Assembly (NCBI GenBank): GCA_016286785.1
Contig: JAEEUB010000009.1
Coordinates: forward strand, 1 to 37,903
Length of the DNA stretch: 37,903 bases
Reading direction: 5' to 3'
DNA from: Candidatus Saccharimonadota bacterium
GTDB lineage: Bacteria > Patescibacteriota > Saccharimonadia > Saccharimonadales > Saccharimonadaceae
The notes under the pieces were generated by a model. That model ran no database searches and was not told the origin of the DNA. It worked only from the letters and a program-made list of their open reading frames with translations. Numbering within the stretch: the stretch's first letter is position 1; each line of letters starts with the position of its first letter. The translations under genes were made by a program, and so were the position numbers. This document shows positions 22,185 to 30,377 of the stretch, piece by piece.

Positions 22185-23769
22185 GCACAGTAATTAAGGG
22201 CTCACACCAGGACTTCGGATAATCATCACACCCAAGAAACAAAGCTAGAGTAGATGCTAGGTTTTTTAATCCAGGGTTTTGTAATCCCGACAGCTGATAC
22301 TTTTCGCGGTTTGATGTGTTGTCGTAAAAAATGCAAGGAACCAAGTTGGTGGTATGCGCTGTTTTTGGATTACCATTTTCATCTAAAAGCTCTTCGGCGT
22401 TGCCATGATCCGCCACTATTATAAGGCATCCGCCTAGTTCATCTACGCGTTCTGCGATTCGCTTTAGAGAGAGGTCGATAGACTCAAGTGCGATTAAAGT
22501 AGCGTCATAATTAGCGGTATGGCCAACCATGTCGCCACCAGGAAAATTTAGTCTAACGAATCGATAATTCGGCATTGATTCTATAACTTCATCAGTGATT
22601 TCTGCTGTTTTCATCCATGGACGAGTCTCGAACGGCTCAACGTAAGAATCTATTTGTCTAAAGTCTTCGCCTGGGGCCTCGGCGTAGCTATTTCCGTTAA
22701 AATAATAAGTAATGTGCCCAAATTTGACAGTTTCTGACACTGCTAGCTGAGAGATATCGTGGCTGCCCAAAAATTGGTTCAAGGTTTCGTCGATTTTTAC
22801 CGGCTCCACCAAGCGGTGCTCCGGCACGTGTGTATCTGAATTGTACTCCGTCATTCCTACAAAATATACATCAACAGGGGAGTAGTCTCCTCTATCAAAA
22901 TATGGGAAATCCCAATACGTAAAAGCTTCGGCGATTTCTATTGCTCGGTCCGCACGAAAATCAAAATATATTAATGCATCCCCTTTTTCGATCTTCCCAA
23001 CGGGTTCTCCTTTTTCGTTCACTATTGCAAAAGCGGGGAGATATTGATCTTGCAAATTTGGATCTTTTTTACGTAGAGCTCTAATTCCTTCTTCGGCTGA
23101 CGAAAAATAATAGTCCGCCTGGCCCCAAACCATCATATCAAAGCCACGCTTAACAACACCCCAATCGTTTTCGTAGCGGTCCGCCACGGTGGTCATTCTA
23201 CCTCCGCCAGATGCAATCTTAATATCGGCATTCGTAAACTGCGATGCAAAGGCCTCGAACTGTTGAATAAACTTTGGTTCAGACTGAGGAGGAACATCGC
23301 GGCCGTCAAAAATCGCATGTATTCTGATTTTTCGCACTCCCTCACCGTAAGCTTTTGCTACCATTTGCTCGAGATGGTCGATATGACTATGCACTCCGCC
23401 ATCCGAAAAAATACCAGCAAAATGCAAAGTGCGCCCCGTGGTTAGAACTCTTGAAATTGCACCCTTCCAGGCGTCGGAATTATAGATTTTACCCGAGCTA
23501 AATTCATCTTCTATTTTTGCGATTCCCTGCTTAAAAGGGCGGCCTGCACCCATAGTATTATGGCCAACTTCGGAATTTCCCATTTGCCCAGGGAGCAAAC
23601 CAACTTCTTCGCCAGAAGCAGATATTGCAATGTGTGGATACTTTCTTACAGCCTCCCACAAAAATGGCAATTTAGCATCCGCTACTGCGTTTCCAGGATT
23701 ATCTGGTGCCAGCCCCACTCCGTCAAGAACTGCCAAAACTACCGGCCCATCAAACGATAATTTATTCAT
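22180..23769 (-). CDS. gpmI: 2,3-bisphosphoglycerate-independent phosphoglycerate mutase
   Basis: 529 aa, usual length. Catalytic Ser motif GNSEVGHNTMGAGRPF, GIFSDGGVHSHIDHL, and metal-binding DGRDVPP, FPGGDMVGHTANYD and DHGNAEEL, with TAHTTNLVP near the end. Interconverts 3- and 2-phosphoglycerate, a core glycolytic step, with Mn. Start at 23769 is 6 nt from a TAAAAT -10 (23776-23781), so the mRNA may be leaderless. It is separated from the antiporter gene by a strong terminator. Confidence 0.96.
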   Translation of the reverse strand: MNKLSFDGPVVLAVLDGVGLAPDNPGNAVADAKLPFLWEAVRKYPHIAISASGEEVGLLPGQMGNSEVGHNTMGAGRPFKQGIAKIEDEFSSGKIYNSDAWKGAISRVLTTGRTLHFAGIFSDGGVHSHIDHLEQMVAKAYGEGVRKIRIHAIFDGRDVPPQSEPKFIQQFEAFASQFTNADIKIASGGGRMTTVADRYENDWGVVKRGFDMMVWGQADYYFSSAEEGIRALRKKDPNLQDQYLPAFAIVNEKGEPVGKIEKGDALIYFDFRADRAIEIAEAFTYWDFPYFDRGDYSPVDVYFVGMTEYNSDTHVPEHRLVEPVKIDETLNQFLGSHDISQLAVSETVKFGHITYYFNGNSYAEAPGEDFRQIDSYVEPFETRPWMKTAEITDEVIESMPNYRFVRLNFPGGDMVGHTANYDATLIALESIDLSLKRIAERVDELGGCLIIVADHGNAEELLDENGNPKTAHTTNLVPCIFYDNTSNREKYQLSGLQNPGLKNLASTLALFLGCDDYPKSWCEPLITVL

Positions 23770-23775
23770 AAGCTT

Positions 23776-23781
23776 ATTTTA
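23776..23781 (-). promoter_or_regulatory. -10 box giving a probable leaderless mRNA (gpmI)
   Basis: Minus-strand TAAAAT at 23776-23781, then 6 nt to the ATG at 23769. No Shine-Dalgarno is present. Confidence 0.45.
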
Positions 23782-23807
23782 CTACAATAGTCTCTAAATG
23801 CCAAACA

Positions 23808-23839
23808 AAAATCTCCCTAGGGACTACTAGGGAGATTTT
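23808..23839 (-). terminator. Terminator of the pgi-arc operon
   Basis: Perfect 13-bp stem, arms 23808-23820 (AAAATCTCCCTAG) and 23827-23839 (CTAGGGAGATTTT), 6-nt loop. It follows the antiporter stop (23849) on the minus strand and ends in a T-rich tract, so it closes the ADI operon before gpmI. Confidence 0.8.
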
Positions 23840-23848
23840 GTGGCGGTT

Positions 23849-25606
23849 TTACAAAGAGAACAGGCAGAGTACTACAATGTTTACGACCGCAATGCAAGCG
23901 ACGACTCTAATACCCCATTTAAACCATGTCGAATAGTCAACTTTGGCAAGAGATAGGCCAGCCATAATTGCACCGCAAGTAGGTGTGATTAGGTTAACTA
24001 GACCGTTTGCAGAGACGATTGTCATCGCTGCCACATTGGTGCTATACCCTAGCGAAGCCGCTACTGGGGCGATAATTGGGGTGGACAAGGTTGCGAGGCC
24101 AGATGACGAAGGTACAAGGATAGACAATACAATATGGAGTAGATAGTTTAACGGCACGAATAGCATCTCTGGCATAGAAGCTAGCCAGGTAGCCGCATTT
24201 ACTACAATATAGTTATCTAACGAGGTCTGAGCCATCAATACCGATGCGCCACGTGCCACTGCGATAACTAAAACTACACCAATCATATCATCCGCACCAT
24301 CAATAAACGTATCGATAAAACCGTGTTCGCCTTCACGATTGATGATCGAGATTAGAATAGCCATTAGCAGGAACCAAAGCGCTGCTTCGTAGAACCACCA
24401 GTTACCAAGCGGCGCACCGGTTAGCCAACCGGTCCAGCCGTCGAAGAAAGTGATGCCAAAATCTCCCCAAGGGATAAATCCAACAATCATAACGACAAAG
24501 GTTAATCCAAAGAGAATCAAAGAGGCAATTTGCTTGCCGGTCAGTTTTAGGCTATCAGTTTTTTCTTCGAGGAACTGCGAATATTTCTTTTTGGCCGCAG
24601 CCTGCTCGCGAAGCGACAAAAAAGTCGAACCCTTATCACGTTGCACTTTTTTAGCATAACGGATAGTAAAGAATGCTGCAATTGCGAGAGTTGTAAGCCA
24701 CAAAACAGTAGCAATTAAAATCACTGTACCTTGATTAAACTCAATGCCAGCATCTTTCATGGCCGAAATCGCCACCCCGGTTGCAAATGGGTTAATTGTT
24801 GAGCCAAGTACGCCCGCGCCAGCACCAAGGAGGATTGTCGCTACACCTACCAATGGATCAAGTCCCGCCGCAAACATGGTAGCAGCGATTAAGACATAGA
24901 ACCCAACGCTTTCTTCGAGGAAGCCGTAAGTGGTGCCCATAACGGAGAAAATCAGCATGAGCGTTACAATTAGTAGATATTCCTTACCGTGAAGTTTCTT
25001 AACTAAGATCTTAATCCCTGTTTCTAGAGCTTTGGTCTTAGCCATGACCGCGAGGAACCCGCCTAGTATCATTACAAAAATACAGACATCAATGGCGTCC
25101 TCAAAACCAAGTATTGGCGCCATCAAGATTTGGTGTAACGCGGCACCTTCTACGCCAGAACCGTCTACGATAGCACAGCTATCTTTGCCGTAAGCTTCCT
25201 CGCAGGCTTCGAGCGAATCAAAAGTTTCTTCAACAACTTCGGATTCTGAGTCTAAAACAAGACTGGACTCTGCATTATTTTCTGGCTGTTCGTCACTGGT
25301 GGTTTCTTGTACCAATTCATTAGATTCTGGTACTTCCTCACTCGGAGCTTCACTAGTAACTACGGGCTCTTCTTGAGCTTCGCTACTTTCTTGCAACGTG
25401 GCCGGGGCTTCTAGTGGCGCTTCGCCTTCCCATTCCCCTGGGCCGACCTCTACGCCCGATTCTTCATCGAGTGAAGCTACGGCATATTTTGCTTTCGGTA
25501 AGACGTGAGACAAAATACCAAGCAAGATAATCAAAATCATGATAATCGAGTATGCCGAAAGCATTGCTCGACTTCGTTTTTTTGAGCGATTCTTCTTTTT
25601 AAACAT
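23849..25606 (-). CDS. arcD: YfcC-family antiporter (probable arginine/ornithine exchanger) with an acidic insert
   Basis: 585 aa from the ATG at 25606 (MFKKKNRSKKRSR), chosen over an in-frame GTG at 25651 because it directly follows the small-ORF stop and starts a typical basic cytoplasmic N-terminus. About a dozen membrane segments; GAGAGVLGSTINPFATGVAISA and LVPSSSGLATLSTPIIAPVAA fit the YfcC/DcuC-like family. Operon context with arcA, argF and arcC suggests arginine/ornithine exchange. Unusual: a ~105-residue Glu/Ser-rich region (about 45-150) between the first membrane segment and the main domain, with a Cys pair (135/144), predicted outside. The arc symbol rests on context, not on family alone. 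Confidence 0.82.
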   Translation of the reverse strand: MFKKKNRSKKRSRAMLSAYSIIMILIILLGILSHVLPKAKYAVASLDEESGVEVGPGEWEGEAPLEAPATLQESSEAQEEPVVTSEAPSEEVPESNELVQETTSDEQPENNAESSLVLDSESEVVEETFDSLEACEEAYGKDSCAIVDGSGVEGAALHQILMAPILGFEDAIDVCIFVMILGGFLAVMAKTKALETGIKILVKKLHGKEYLLIVTLMLIFSVMGTTYGFLEESVGFYVLIAATMFAAGLDPLVGVATILLGAGAGVLGSTINPFATGVAISAMKDAGIEFNQGTVILIATVLWLTTLAIAAFFTIRYAKKVQRDKGSTFLSLREQAAAKKKYSQFLEEKTDSLKLTGKQIASLILFGLTFVVMIVGFIPWGDFGITFFDGWTGWLTGAPLGNWWFYEAALWFLLMAILISIINREGEHGFIDTFIDGADDMIGVVLVIAVARGASVLMAQTSLDNYIVVNAATWLASMPEMLFVPLNYLLHIVLSILVPSSSGLATLSTPIIAPVAASLGYSTNVAAMTIVSANGLVNLITPTCGAIMAGLSLAKVDYSTWFKWGIRVVACIAVVNIVVLCLFSL

Positions 25607-25607
25607 T

Positions 25608-25751
25608 TTATACCCTTTTAACTTTAATATTTCCCCCCAACAAGTTAACACCTTTTACTTCCGCCCATGCAATTGTTTTTACTGTTCGAAAGTAAATGGT
25701 TTTAACTTCTCTTACATTAATTACTTTTCTTTCTTTAACATTTATTTTCAT
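25608..25751 (-). CDS. 47-aa basic small protein between arcA and the antiporter
   Basis: Unannotated-type short ORF. AAAAGGAGAAAAA is a strong Shine-Dalgarno directly before the ATG at 25751; the 47 codons end in TAA one base before the antiporter ATG, so translation should be coupled. The protein is basic with alternating hydrophobic positions (MKINVKERKVINVREVKTIY ... NIKVKRV), suggesting a small beta-rich or nucleic-acid-binding peptide. The alternative is a leader whose translation sets antiporter expression. It fills most of the 192-nt gap between arcA and the antiporter. Confidence 0.7.
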   Translation of the reverse strand: MKINVKERKVINVREVKTIYFRTVKTIAWAEVKGVNLLGGNIKVKRV

Positions 25752-25798
25752 TTTTTCTCCTTTTCTATTTTTATTTAAAAATTTGTTCTAGAATCTCG

Positions 25799-27028
25799 TT
25801 ATTCCTCCTCCCTGACGAGTGCCATCGTCATGCAATGTGACCCTCCCCGGCCCCTAGATAACTCTGAACTGGGTATTTCAATAACTTTAATTCCGTGTCG
25901 GCGCAAAGTCTCATTTGTTACAAAATTTCGATCGTACGCAAGAACGACGCCTGGACGGATACATAATAGATTGACTCCGTCGCTCCATTGCTCGCGCTCT
26001 GCATCGATTCTTTTGCCGTTACCGCATTTGATTAACTCTACCTTGTTTAGGTGTAAATACTTTTCGAGAACTTTTTGCAAGCTTTGATGGATTTCTACGA
26101 TTTCGATCTCACCACCACGTCCTGCAGTGATTTCGTAAATTGTCGAGATGTCCATAATTGCGTCTTGAACCGCAAATTTATCAACATCTACCTGAGTCAT
26201 TACAGTATCTAGATGCATAAAGCTTCTTTCGTCTGGAATATCAATTGCAAGTACGTATTTAAATTTGTTCGTTTTATCTTTAAATAGTTTTTTGGCAAAA
26301 TCAGCAATCGCGTCTGGTTCTGTACGCTGAGAAATACCAATTGCTACGACTTCATCTGACAAAACTTGAATGTCGCCACCTTCAATACTGTATGGTTCGC
26401 TACGATCGTAATAGAGTTTTACGTCATCGTAAAACGGATGATACCTAAATACGTATTCGGCAAAAATCGATTCTCTTGTGCGTGTTACGGACCACATTTT
26501 ATGCACCGTTGCACCATGCCCAATTGTCGCCATTGGGTCGCGTTGGAATAAGATGTTGGGGATTGGATCTAGAATCATTTTGCCAGTGTCGCGCGTTGCG
26601 TAAAATCCAGAAACTTTGCCTAGCTTTTTGAGTTCCGAAATATCCACTCCGGCAATGCATTTTTTTACCATGTCACGCGTATCCTTGATGGAATTTAAGA
26701 AGTCAAAGCAGTGCTTAGCGACTTTTGGAGATGTAACGCCAGCCTCGGAGATAAACTGTTCAAGGAATTTTTTGCGAACTGTTCTGCCGCCAGCTTCGAT
26801 TGCTTCCGCAACGAGATCTACAATATAAACAACTTCAATCCCTTCGGCTCTTAATGCATTGGCATAGGCGTCATGTTCTTGTTGGGCAATTTTTAGGTAT
26901 GGAATATCATCGAACAAAAGTCTTTCCAAGGTATTAGGAGTAAGATTTAAAAACTCATCCCCGGGCCGGTGCATTAAAACTTTTTTTAGTGGTTTGATCT
27001 CGCTAAAATTGCGAATTGAATCGCGCAT
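25799..27028 (-). CDS. arcA: Arginine deiminase
   Basis: 409 aa, usual length. Guanidino-modifying enzyme: LKKVLMHRPGDEF at the start, FYATRDTGKMILDPIPNILFQRDPM (substrate Asp), IEGGDIQVL, MHLDTVMTQVD (His-Asp), and the catalytic Cys in SRGRGGSHCMTM (Cys399). Converts arginine to citrulline and ammonia, first step of the ADI pathway. Its ATG overlaps the argF stop by one base (TAATG), so the two are coupled. Confidence 0.98.
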   Translation of the reverse strand: MRDSIRNFSEIKPLKKVLMHRPGDEFLNLTPNTLERLLFDDIPYLKIAQQEHDAYANALRAEGIEVVYIVDLVAEAIEAGGRTVRKKFLEQFISEAGVTSPKVAKHCFDFLNSIKDTRDMVKKCIAGVDISELKKLGKVSGFYATRDTGKMILDPIPNILFQRDPMATIGHGATVHKMWSVTRTRESIFAEYVFRYHPFYDDVKLYYDRSEPYSIEGGDIQVLSDEVVAIGISQRTEPDAIADFAKKLFKDKTNKFKYVLAIDIPDERSFMHLDTVMTQVDVDKFAVQDAIMDISTIYEITAGRGGEIEIVEIHQSLQKVLEKYLHLNKVELIKCGNGKRIDAEREQWSDGVNLLCIRPGVVLAYDRNFVTNETLRRHGIKVIEIPSSELSRGRGGSHCMTMALVREEE

Positions 27029-28029
27029 TATTTTGCCTCCTCTTTATATAGCGTTAAGAACATCACGGTCTTGATTGTATGCATGCGGTTTTCGGCTTGA
27101 TCAAAGACTAGTGATTGTTTAGATTGAAAGACTTCGTCTGTGACTTCCATTTCGGTAAGGCCAAATTTGTCGTTTATATCTTTTGCAATTGAAGTATTTA
27201 AATCATGGAAGGAGGGCAAGCAGTGTAAGAAAATTGCTCCAGGTTTAGCCCTGTTCATCAACTCGGTGTTAACCTGATATGGTTTTAATAGCTCGATTCT
27301 TTCGCCCCATTTTTCTTTATCTTCCCCCATGGATAGCCAAACATCTGTGTAAACTACATCCGCCTTGGCATTTAGGGCATTCAAGTCATCGGTAACCGTA
27401 ATAGTACAGTTATTCTTTGATGCTACTTCCTGGCATTTTCTTACGACTTCTTCGTCGGTGCGAAGGTGGTTAGGGCCGCAGGCGATAAAGTTAACTCCCA
27501 TTTTAGCGCTCATTGCCATTAAGGAATTAGCTACGTTATTTCTAGTATCGCCAACAAATGCTAGGGTAAGGCCTTCTAGATTGCCAAAATACTCTTCTAT
27601 GGTCATAAAATCGCCCAATGCCTGAGTGGGATGACACTCGTTAGTTAAGCCATTCCAAACTGGTACGTCAGAGTTTTCGGCTAAGGTTTCTACGATTTTT
27701 TGGTCGAACCCACGGTACTCAATACCATCATAGATTCGCGACAAGACCTTTGCCGTATCTGCAATTGATTCTTTGTGGCCCATCTGAGAGCCGGTCGGGT
27801 CGAGATAAGTTACGCCCATGCCAAGATCGTATCCAGCTACTTCAAAAGAACATCTTGTTCTAGTGGAAGTTTTCTCAAAAACAATAACAATGTTTTTGCC
27901 TGGAAAATATTTATGATTTTGCCCTGCTTTTTTTATTTGTTTAAATTTTTTGGCTGTCGCCAACATATAGTGAAGTTCTTCCTCACTAAAATCTAAGATT
28001 TTCAAAAAATCTCTATTGTAAAAATTCAT
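27028..28029 (-). CDS. argF: Ornithine carbamoyltransferase (catabolic, ADI pathway)
   Basis: 333 aa. Carbamoyl-phosphate site STRTRCSFEVA, then GSQMGHKES, NGLTNECHPTQALGDFMT and the ornithine-side HCLPSFHD. In the ADI pathway it runs in reverse: citrulline plus phosphate to ornithine and carbamoyl phosphate (often named arcB). It has its own likely promoter (TATAAT 28055-28060, TTGTGC 28078-28083) and AAAAGGTGG before the ATG, so the operon has an internal start. Confidence 0.97.
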   Translation of the reverse strand: MNFYNRDFLKILDFSEEELHYMLATAKKFKQIKKAGQNHKYFPGKNIVIVFEKTSTRTRCSFEVAGYDLGMGVTYLDPTGSQMGHKESIADTAKVLSRIYDGIEYRGFDQKIVETLAENSDVPVWNGLTNECHPTQALGDFMTIEEYFGNLEGLTLAFVGDTRNNVANSLMAMSAKMGVNFIACGPNHLRTDEEVVRKCQEVASKNNCTITVTDDLNALNAKADVVYTDVWLSMGEDKEKWGERIELLKPYQVNTELMNRAKPGAIFLHCLPSFHDLNTSIAKDINDKFGLTEMEVTDEVFQSKQSLVFDQAENRMHTIKTVMFLTLYKEEAK

Positions 28030-28054
28030 GTAGCCACCTTTTAATGTCTATTTA

Positions 28055-28083
28055 ATTATACAAAAGTTTAGCGATAAGCACAA
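28055..28083 (-). promoter_or_regulatory. Internal promoter for argF-arcA-antiporter
   Basis: Minus strand: TTGTGC (28078-28083), 17-nt spacer, TATAAT (28055-28060). It lies in the 67-nt gap between arcC and argF and could let argF onwards be expressed apart from pgi-arcC. Confidence 0.65.
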
Positions 28084-28096
28084 GCGTTAATATTTG

Positions 28097-29035
28097 TTAT
28101 TTTTGAACAATAGTCCCAGCTTTCCCAGCAAGCGCCTCTTTAAGATGATCTATGTCAGTAATAATACCTGTGCCACCTTTTTTAGCAAAAATTGTCGCTG
28201 CTTCTACTTTTGGCAACATTGAGCCAGCTTTAAAGTAACCGTATTTCTTCAAACCTTCCATCTCTCTGGCTGAGATTTTAAAAATAGCGCTTTGCTCGGT
28301 TGTGCCGTAATTAATAAATACATTTGGAACAGCGGTTACCGAAACGAATATGTCTGCGTCGGTTAGCTCGGCTAGTTTTTCGGCAGCAAAATCTTTATCA
28401 ATTACCGCGTCTATACCTTTTAGTCTTTTTAGTACCTTTGTACGGTAAACCGGAATTCCACCGCCACCTGCGGCTATCACGATAATTCCATCGTGCATCA
28501 ATTCTTTAATCGCTTTTTTCTCTACGATATCTATAGGTTTTGGCGAAGCAACTACGCGCCGCCACCCGCGACCAGCATCTTCTTTGACGGTCCAACCATT
28601 TCTTTGAGCCAAGACTCTTGCTTCTTTCTCGGAATAGAATTGCCCGATTGGTTTAGTAGGATTTTTAAAAGCAGGATCATTTTTATCTACCACAACCTGC
28701 GACACCACGGTGGCGACTTTTGATCTATGACCGTTTTTTGCAAAAGCGTTATTAATTGCCTGCGTCAGCCAATATCCAATTTGGCCTTGACTCATCGCAA
28801 CTGCAGTTTCTAATGGCATGGCTGGAGCCTCCTTGGTGCCCGCTGCTTCTTCATGAATTAGAATGTTTCCCACTTGTGGACCATTACCATGCGCTATAAC
28901 GATTTCGTATCTTGAGGCTAGTTCTGCGATTATTTTGCCAACTTGGCTCGCGATTTTCTTTTGAGCTTCGGCTGTTGCTTCGCCGTTTTTTTGTAAAGCA
29001 TTGCCGCCTAAAGCTAATACCACCCTTTTCTTCAT
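28097..29035 (-). CDS. arcC: Carbamate kinase
   Basis: 312 aa. VVLALGGNALQKNGE at the N-terminus, VIAHGNGPQVGN, GWRRVVASPKP, VIAAGGGGIPVYR, IDAVIDKDFAAEKLAELTDADIFV and the closing GSMLPKVEAATIF fit the amino-acid kinase family, ArcC branch. Makes ATP from carbamoyl phosphate, the energy-yielding step of the ADI pathway. Starts 2 nt after the pgi stop, with AGGAG spanning that stop. Confidence 0.97.
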   Translation of the reverse strand: MKKRVVLALGGNALQKNGEATAEAQKKIASQVGKIIAELASRYEIVIAHGNGPQVGNILIHEEAAGTKEAPAMPLETAVAMSQGQIGYWLTQAINNAFAKNGHRSKVATVVSQVVVDKNDPAFKNPTKPIGQFYSEKEARVLAQRNGWTVKEDAGRGWRRVVASPKPIDIVEKKAIKELMHDGIIVIAAGGGGIPVYRTKVLKRLKGIDAVIDKDFAAEKLAELTDADIFVSVTAVPNVFINYGTTEQSAIFKISAREMEGLKKYGYFKAGSMLPKVEAATIFAKKGGTGIITDIDHLKEALAGKAGTIVQK

Positions 29036-29037
29036 GC

Positions 29038-30171
29038 CTACTCCTTAGTCATTAATCTTTTCAATTCATTTTTATAAGCTTCTACGCCTGGCTGGTCAAA
29101 TGGATTAACGCCAAAAAGTTTGGCGCTCACGGCGCAAGCGAGTTCAAAGAAATAGATTAACTCGCCGAATCCTTTTTCGTCAAATGATGACACCCTGATA
29201 TCAAGTACTGGAATTCCGCCATCAGTATGGGCAATTCGTACGGCTTGTACTACCTTGGCGTTAGTTTCGTCTGTGGGGTAGTCTATAATTGTTTCAAAAA
29301 GATTGCGGCGCCCGTCCTGCATAAACTGCCCAAGTGAATGTAAATCCGTGGAATAGATTACAGAGGCGGGAAAGATTCCTTGTTTATTCTTTCCCTCCGA
29401 TTCGCCAAATAATTGCTTTAACCATTCGTTAAAGTACATAGTTGAAGGCTCAAAACTTGCAAAAACTTCTGTATCGTAGTTTTTTTGCCCAAGAGCATAT
29501 CTCATCCAGGCGTATTTGGTGGCAGGGCTTACCGCCGATTCTACCGCTTCGGCAGCCCCCTCGAGTAGCTTGTCGATATCTACTCCTGCTACAAGGAGCG
29601 GCAAAAGCCCTACTGCCGTTAATACCGAATAGCGACCACCGATATTATTTGGCACTATAAATCTAGTATAGCCAGATGCCACGGCTTCGTCGTGTAAGGC
29701 TCCTTCCTTTTTATCCGTGGTGGCATAGATTCTACTGTTGGCTTCTTCCTCGCCATATTTTTCAATTAGTTTCCTTTTAAAAGCCGAAAATGCAATCGCG
29801 GGCTCTAAAGTAGTGCCAGATTTAGATATAATATTAATAGAAAAATCGTGATCCCCTACGCACCTTAGCGCATAATCTAATTCTCTTTTTGATAAAGAAT
29901 TGCCAGCATAGATAATTCTGGTACTAGATTTTGGCCGAAGAGCCTCCATGATTGCGCGGTGGCCCAAATACGACCCGCCAATTCCAATACAAACAAGATA
30001 TTCGCTTTCTTCGTTAATTTTTTTGGCAGCCTCCTTAATCCGCATAAACTCGCCCATGTCGAACTTGCGAGGCAGAGTGAGCCAGCCACCCATTTTATCC
30101 CTAGCAATTTCTTTTAAAATACCTACGGTTTTTTTGGTATCTATCTCGGGGCTGCAATTTACTTCTATCAT
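29038..30171 (-). CDS. pgi: Glucose-6-phosphate isomerase (short form)
   Basis: 377 aa, shorter than the usual ~440-550. Signatures: CIGIGGSYLGHRAI, NIISKSGTTLEPAIAFSAFKR, VPNNIGGRYSVLTAVGLLPL, and FDQPGVEAYKNE at the end. Interconverts glucose-6-P and fructose-6-P. First gene of the operon pgi-arcC-argF-arcA-small ORF-antiporter, tying glycolysis to arginine catabolism. Extended -10 (TGTTATAAT) and TGGAGG upstream. Confidence 0.94.
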   Translation of the reverse strand: MIEVNCSPEIDTKKTVGILKEIARDKMGGWLTLPRKFDMGEFMRIKEAAKKINEESEYLVCIGIGGSYLGHRAIMEALRPKSSTRIIYAGNSLSKRELDYALRCVGDHDFSINIISKSGTTLEPAIAFSAFKRKLIEKYGEEEANSRIYATTDKKEGALHDEAVASGYTRFIVPNNIGGRYSVLTAVGLLPLLVAGVDIDKLLEGAAEAVESAVSPATKYAWMRYALGQKNYDTEVFASFEPSTMYFNEWLKQLFGESEGKNKQGIFPASVIYSTDLHSLGQFMQDGRRNLFETIIDYPTDETNAKVVQAVRIAHTDGGIPVLDIRVSSFDEKGFGELIYFFELACAVSAKLFGVNPFDQPGVEAYKNELKRLMTKE

Positions 30172-30190
30172 TTTACCTCCAGTTGTTTTA

Positions 30191-30233
30191 ATTATAACAC
30201 ATTAAAGCATTAGCGCCCGTCCTGGAGCTAATG
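30191..30233 (-). promoter_or_regulatory. pgi-arc operon promoter with an overlapping palindrome
   Basis: Minus-strand TGTTATAAT (TATAAT at 30191-30196). A perfect 7-bp inverted repeat, CATTAGC (30208-30214) and GCTAATG (30227-30233), covers the expected -35 zone and is a candidate operator for a regulator of the ADI operon. The tRNA-Leu promoter reads the other way from here. Confidence 0.5.
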
Positions 30234-30254
30234 GAATTATTTGTTTATCTATGG

Positions 30255-30260
30255 TATAAA
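30255..30260 (+). promoter_or_regulatory. Extended -10 of tRNA-Leu
   Basis: Plus-strand TGGTATAAA with TATAAA at 30255-30260, 8 nt before the first tRNA base at 30269. Confidence 0.55.
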
Positions 30261-30268
30261 TAAGGGGA

Positions 30269-30355
30269 GCCCGCGTGGCGGAATTGGTAGACGCGCTAGC
30301 TTCAGGTGCTAGTGTCTTTACGGATGTGCTGGTTCAAATCCAGTCGCGGGCACCA
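30269..30355 (+). tRNA. trnL(CAG): tRNA-Leu (anticodon CAG)
   Basis: 87 nt with an acceptor stem GCCCGCG / CGCGGGC, an anticodon arm CTAGC-TTCAGGT-GCTAG (anticodon CAG), the long variable arm typical of class II tRNAs, a T-loop TTCAAAT and an encoded CCA. A terminator-like hairpin follows. Confidence 0.95.
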
Positions 30356-30377
30356 CGTATATTTTGTACGTTTTTTT
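30355..30377 (+). terminator. Terminator of tRNA-Leu
   Basis: ACGTA (30355-30359), a 7-nt loop and TACGT (30367-30371) followed by a run of seven T. It overlaps the last base of the tRNA CCA and the stop codon of pepN on the other strand. Confidence 0.7.

Noticed and set aside
25652-25798. Antiporter start at the GTG 25651
   Set aside because: The extra residues read through the small ORF's coding region in another frame; the ATG at 25606 follows a coupled stop and begins a typical basic N-terminus.
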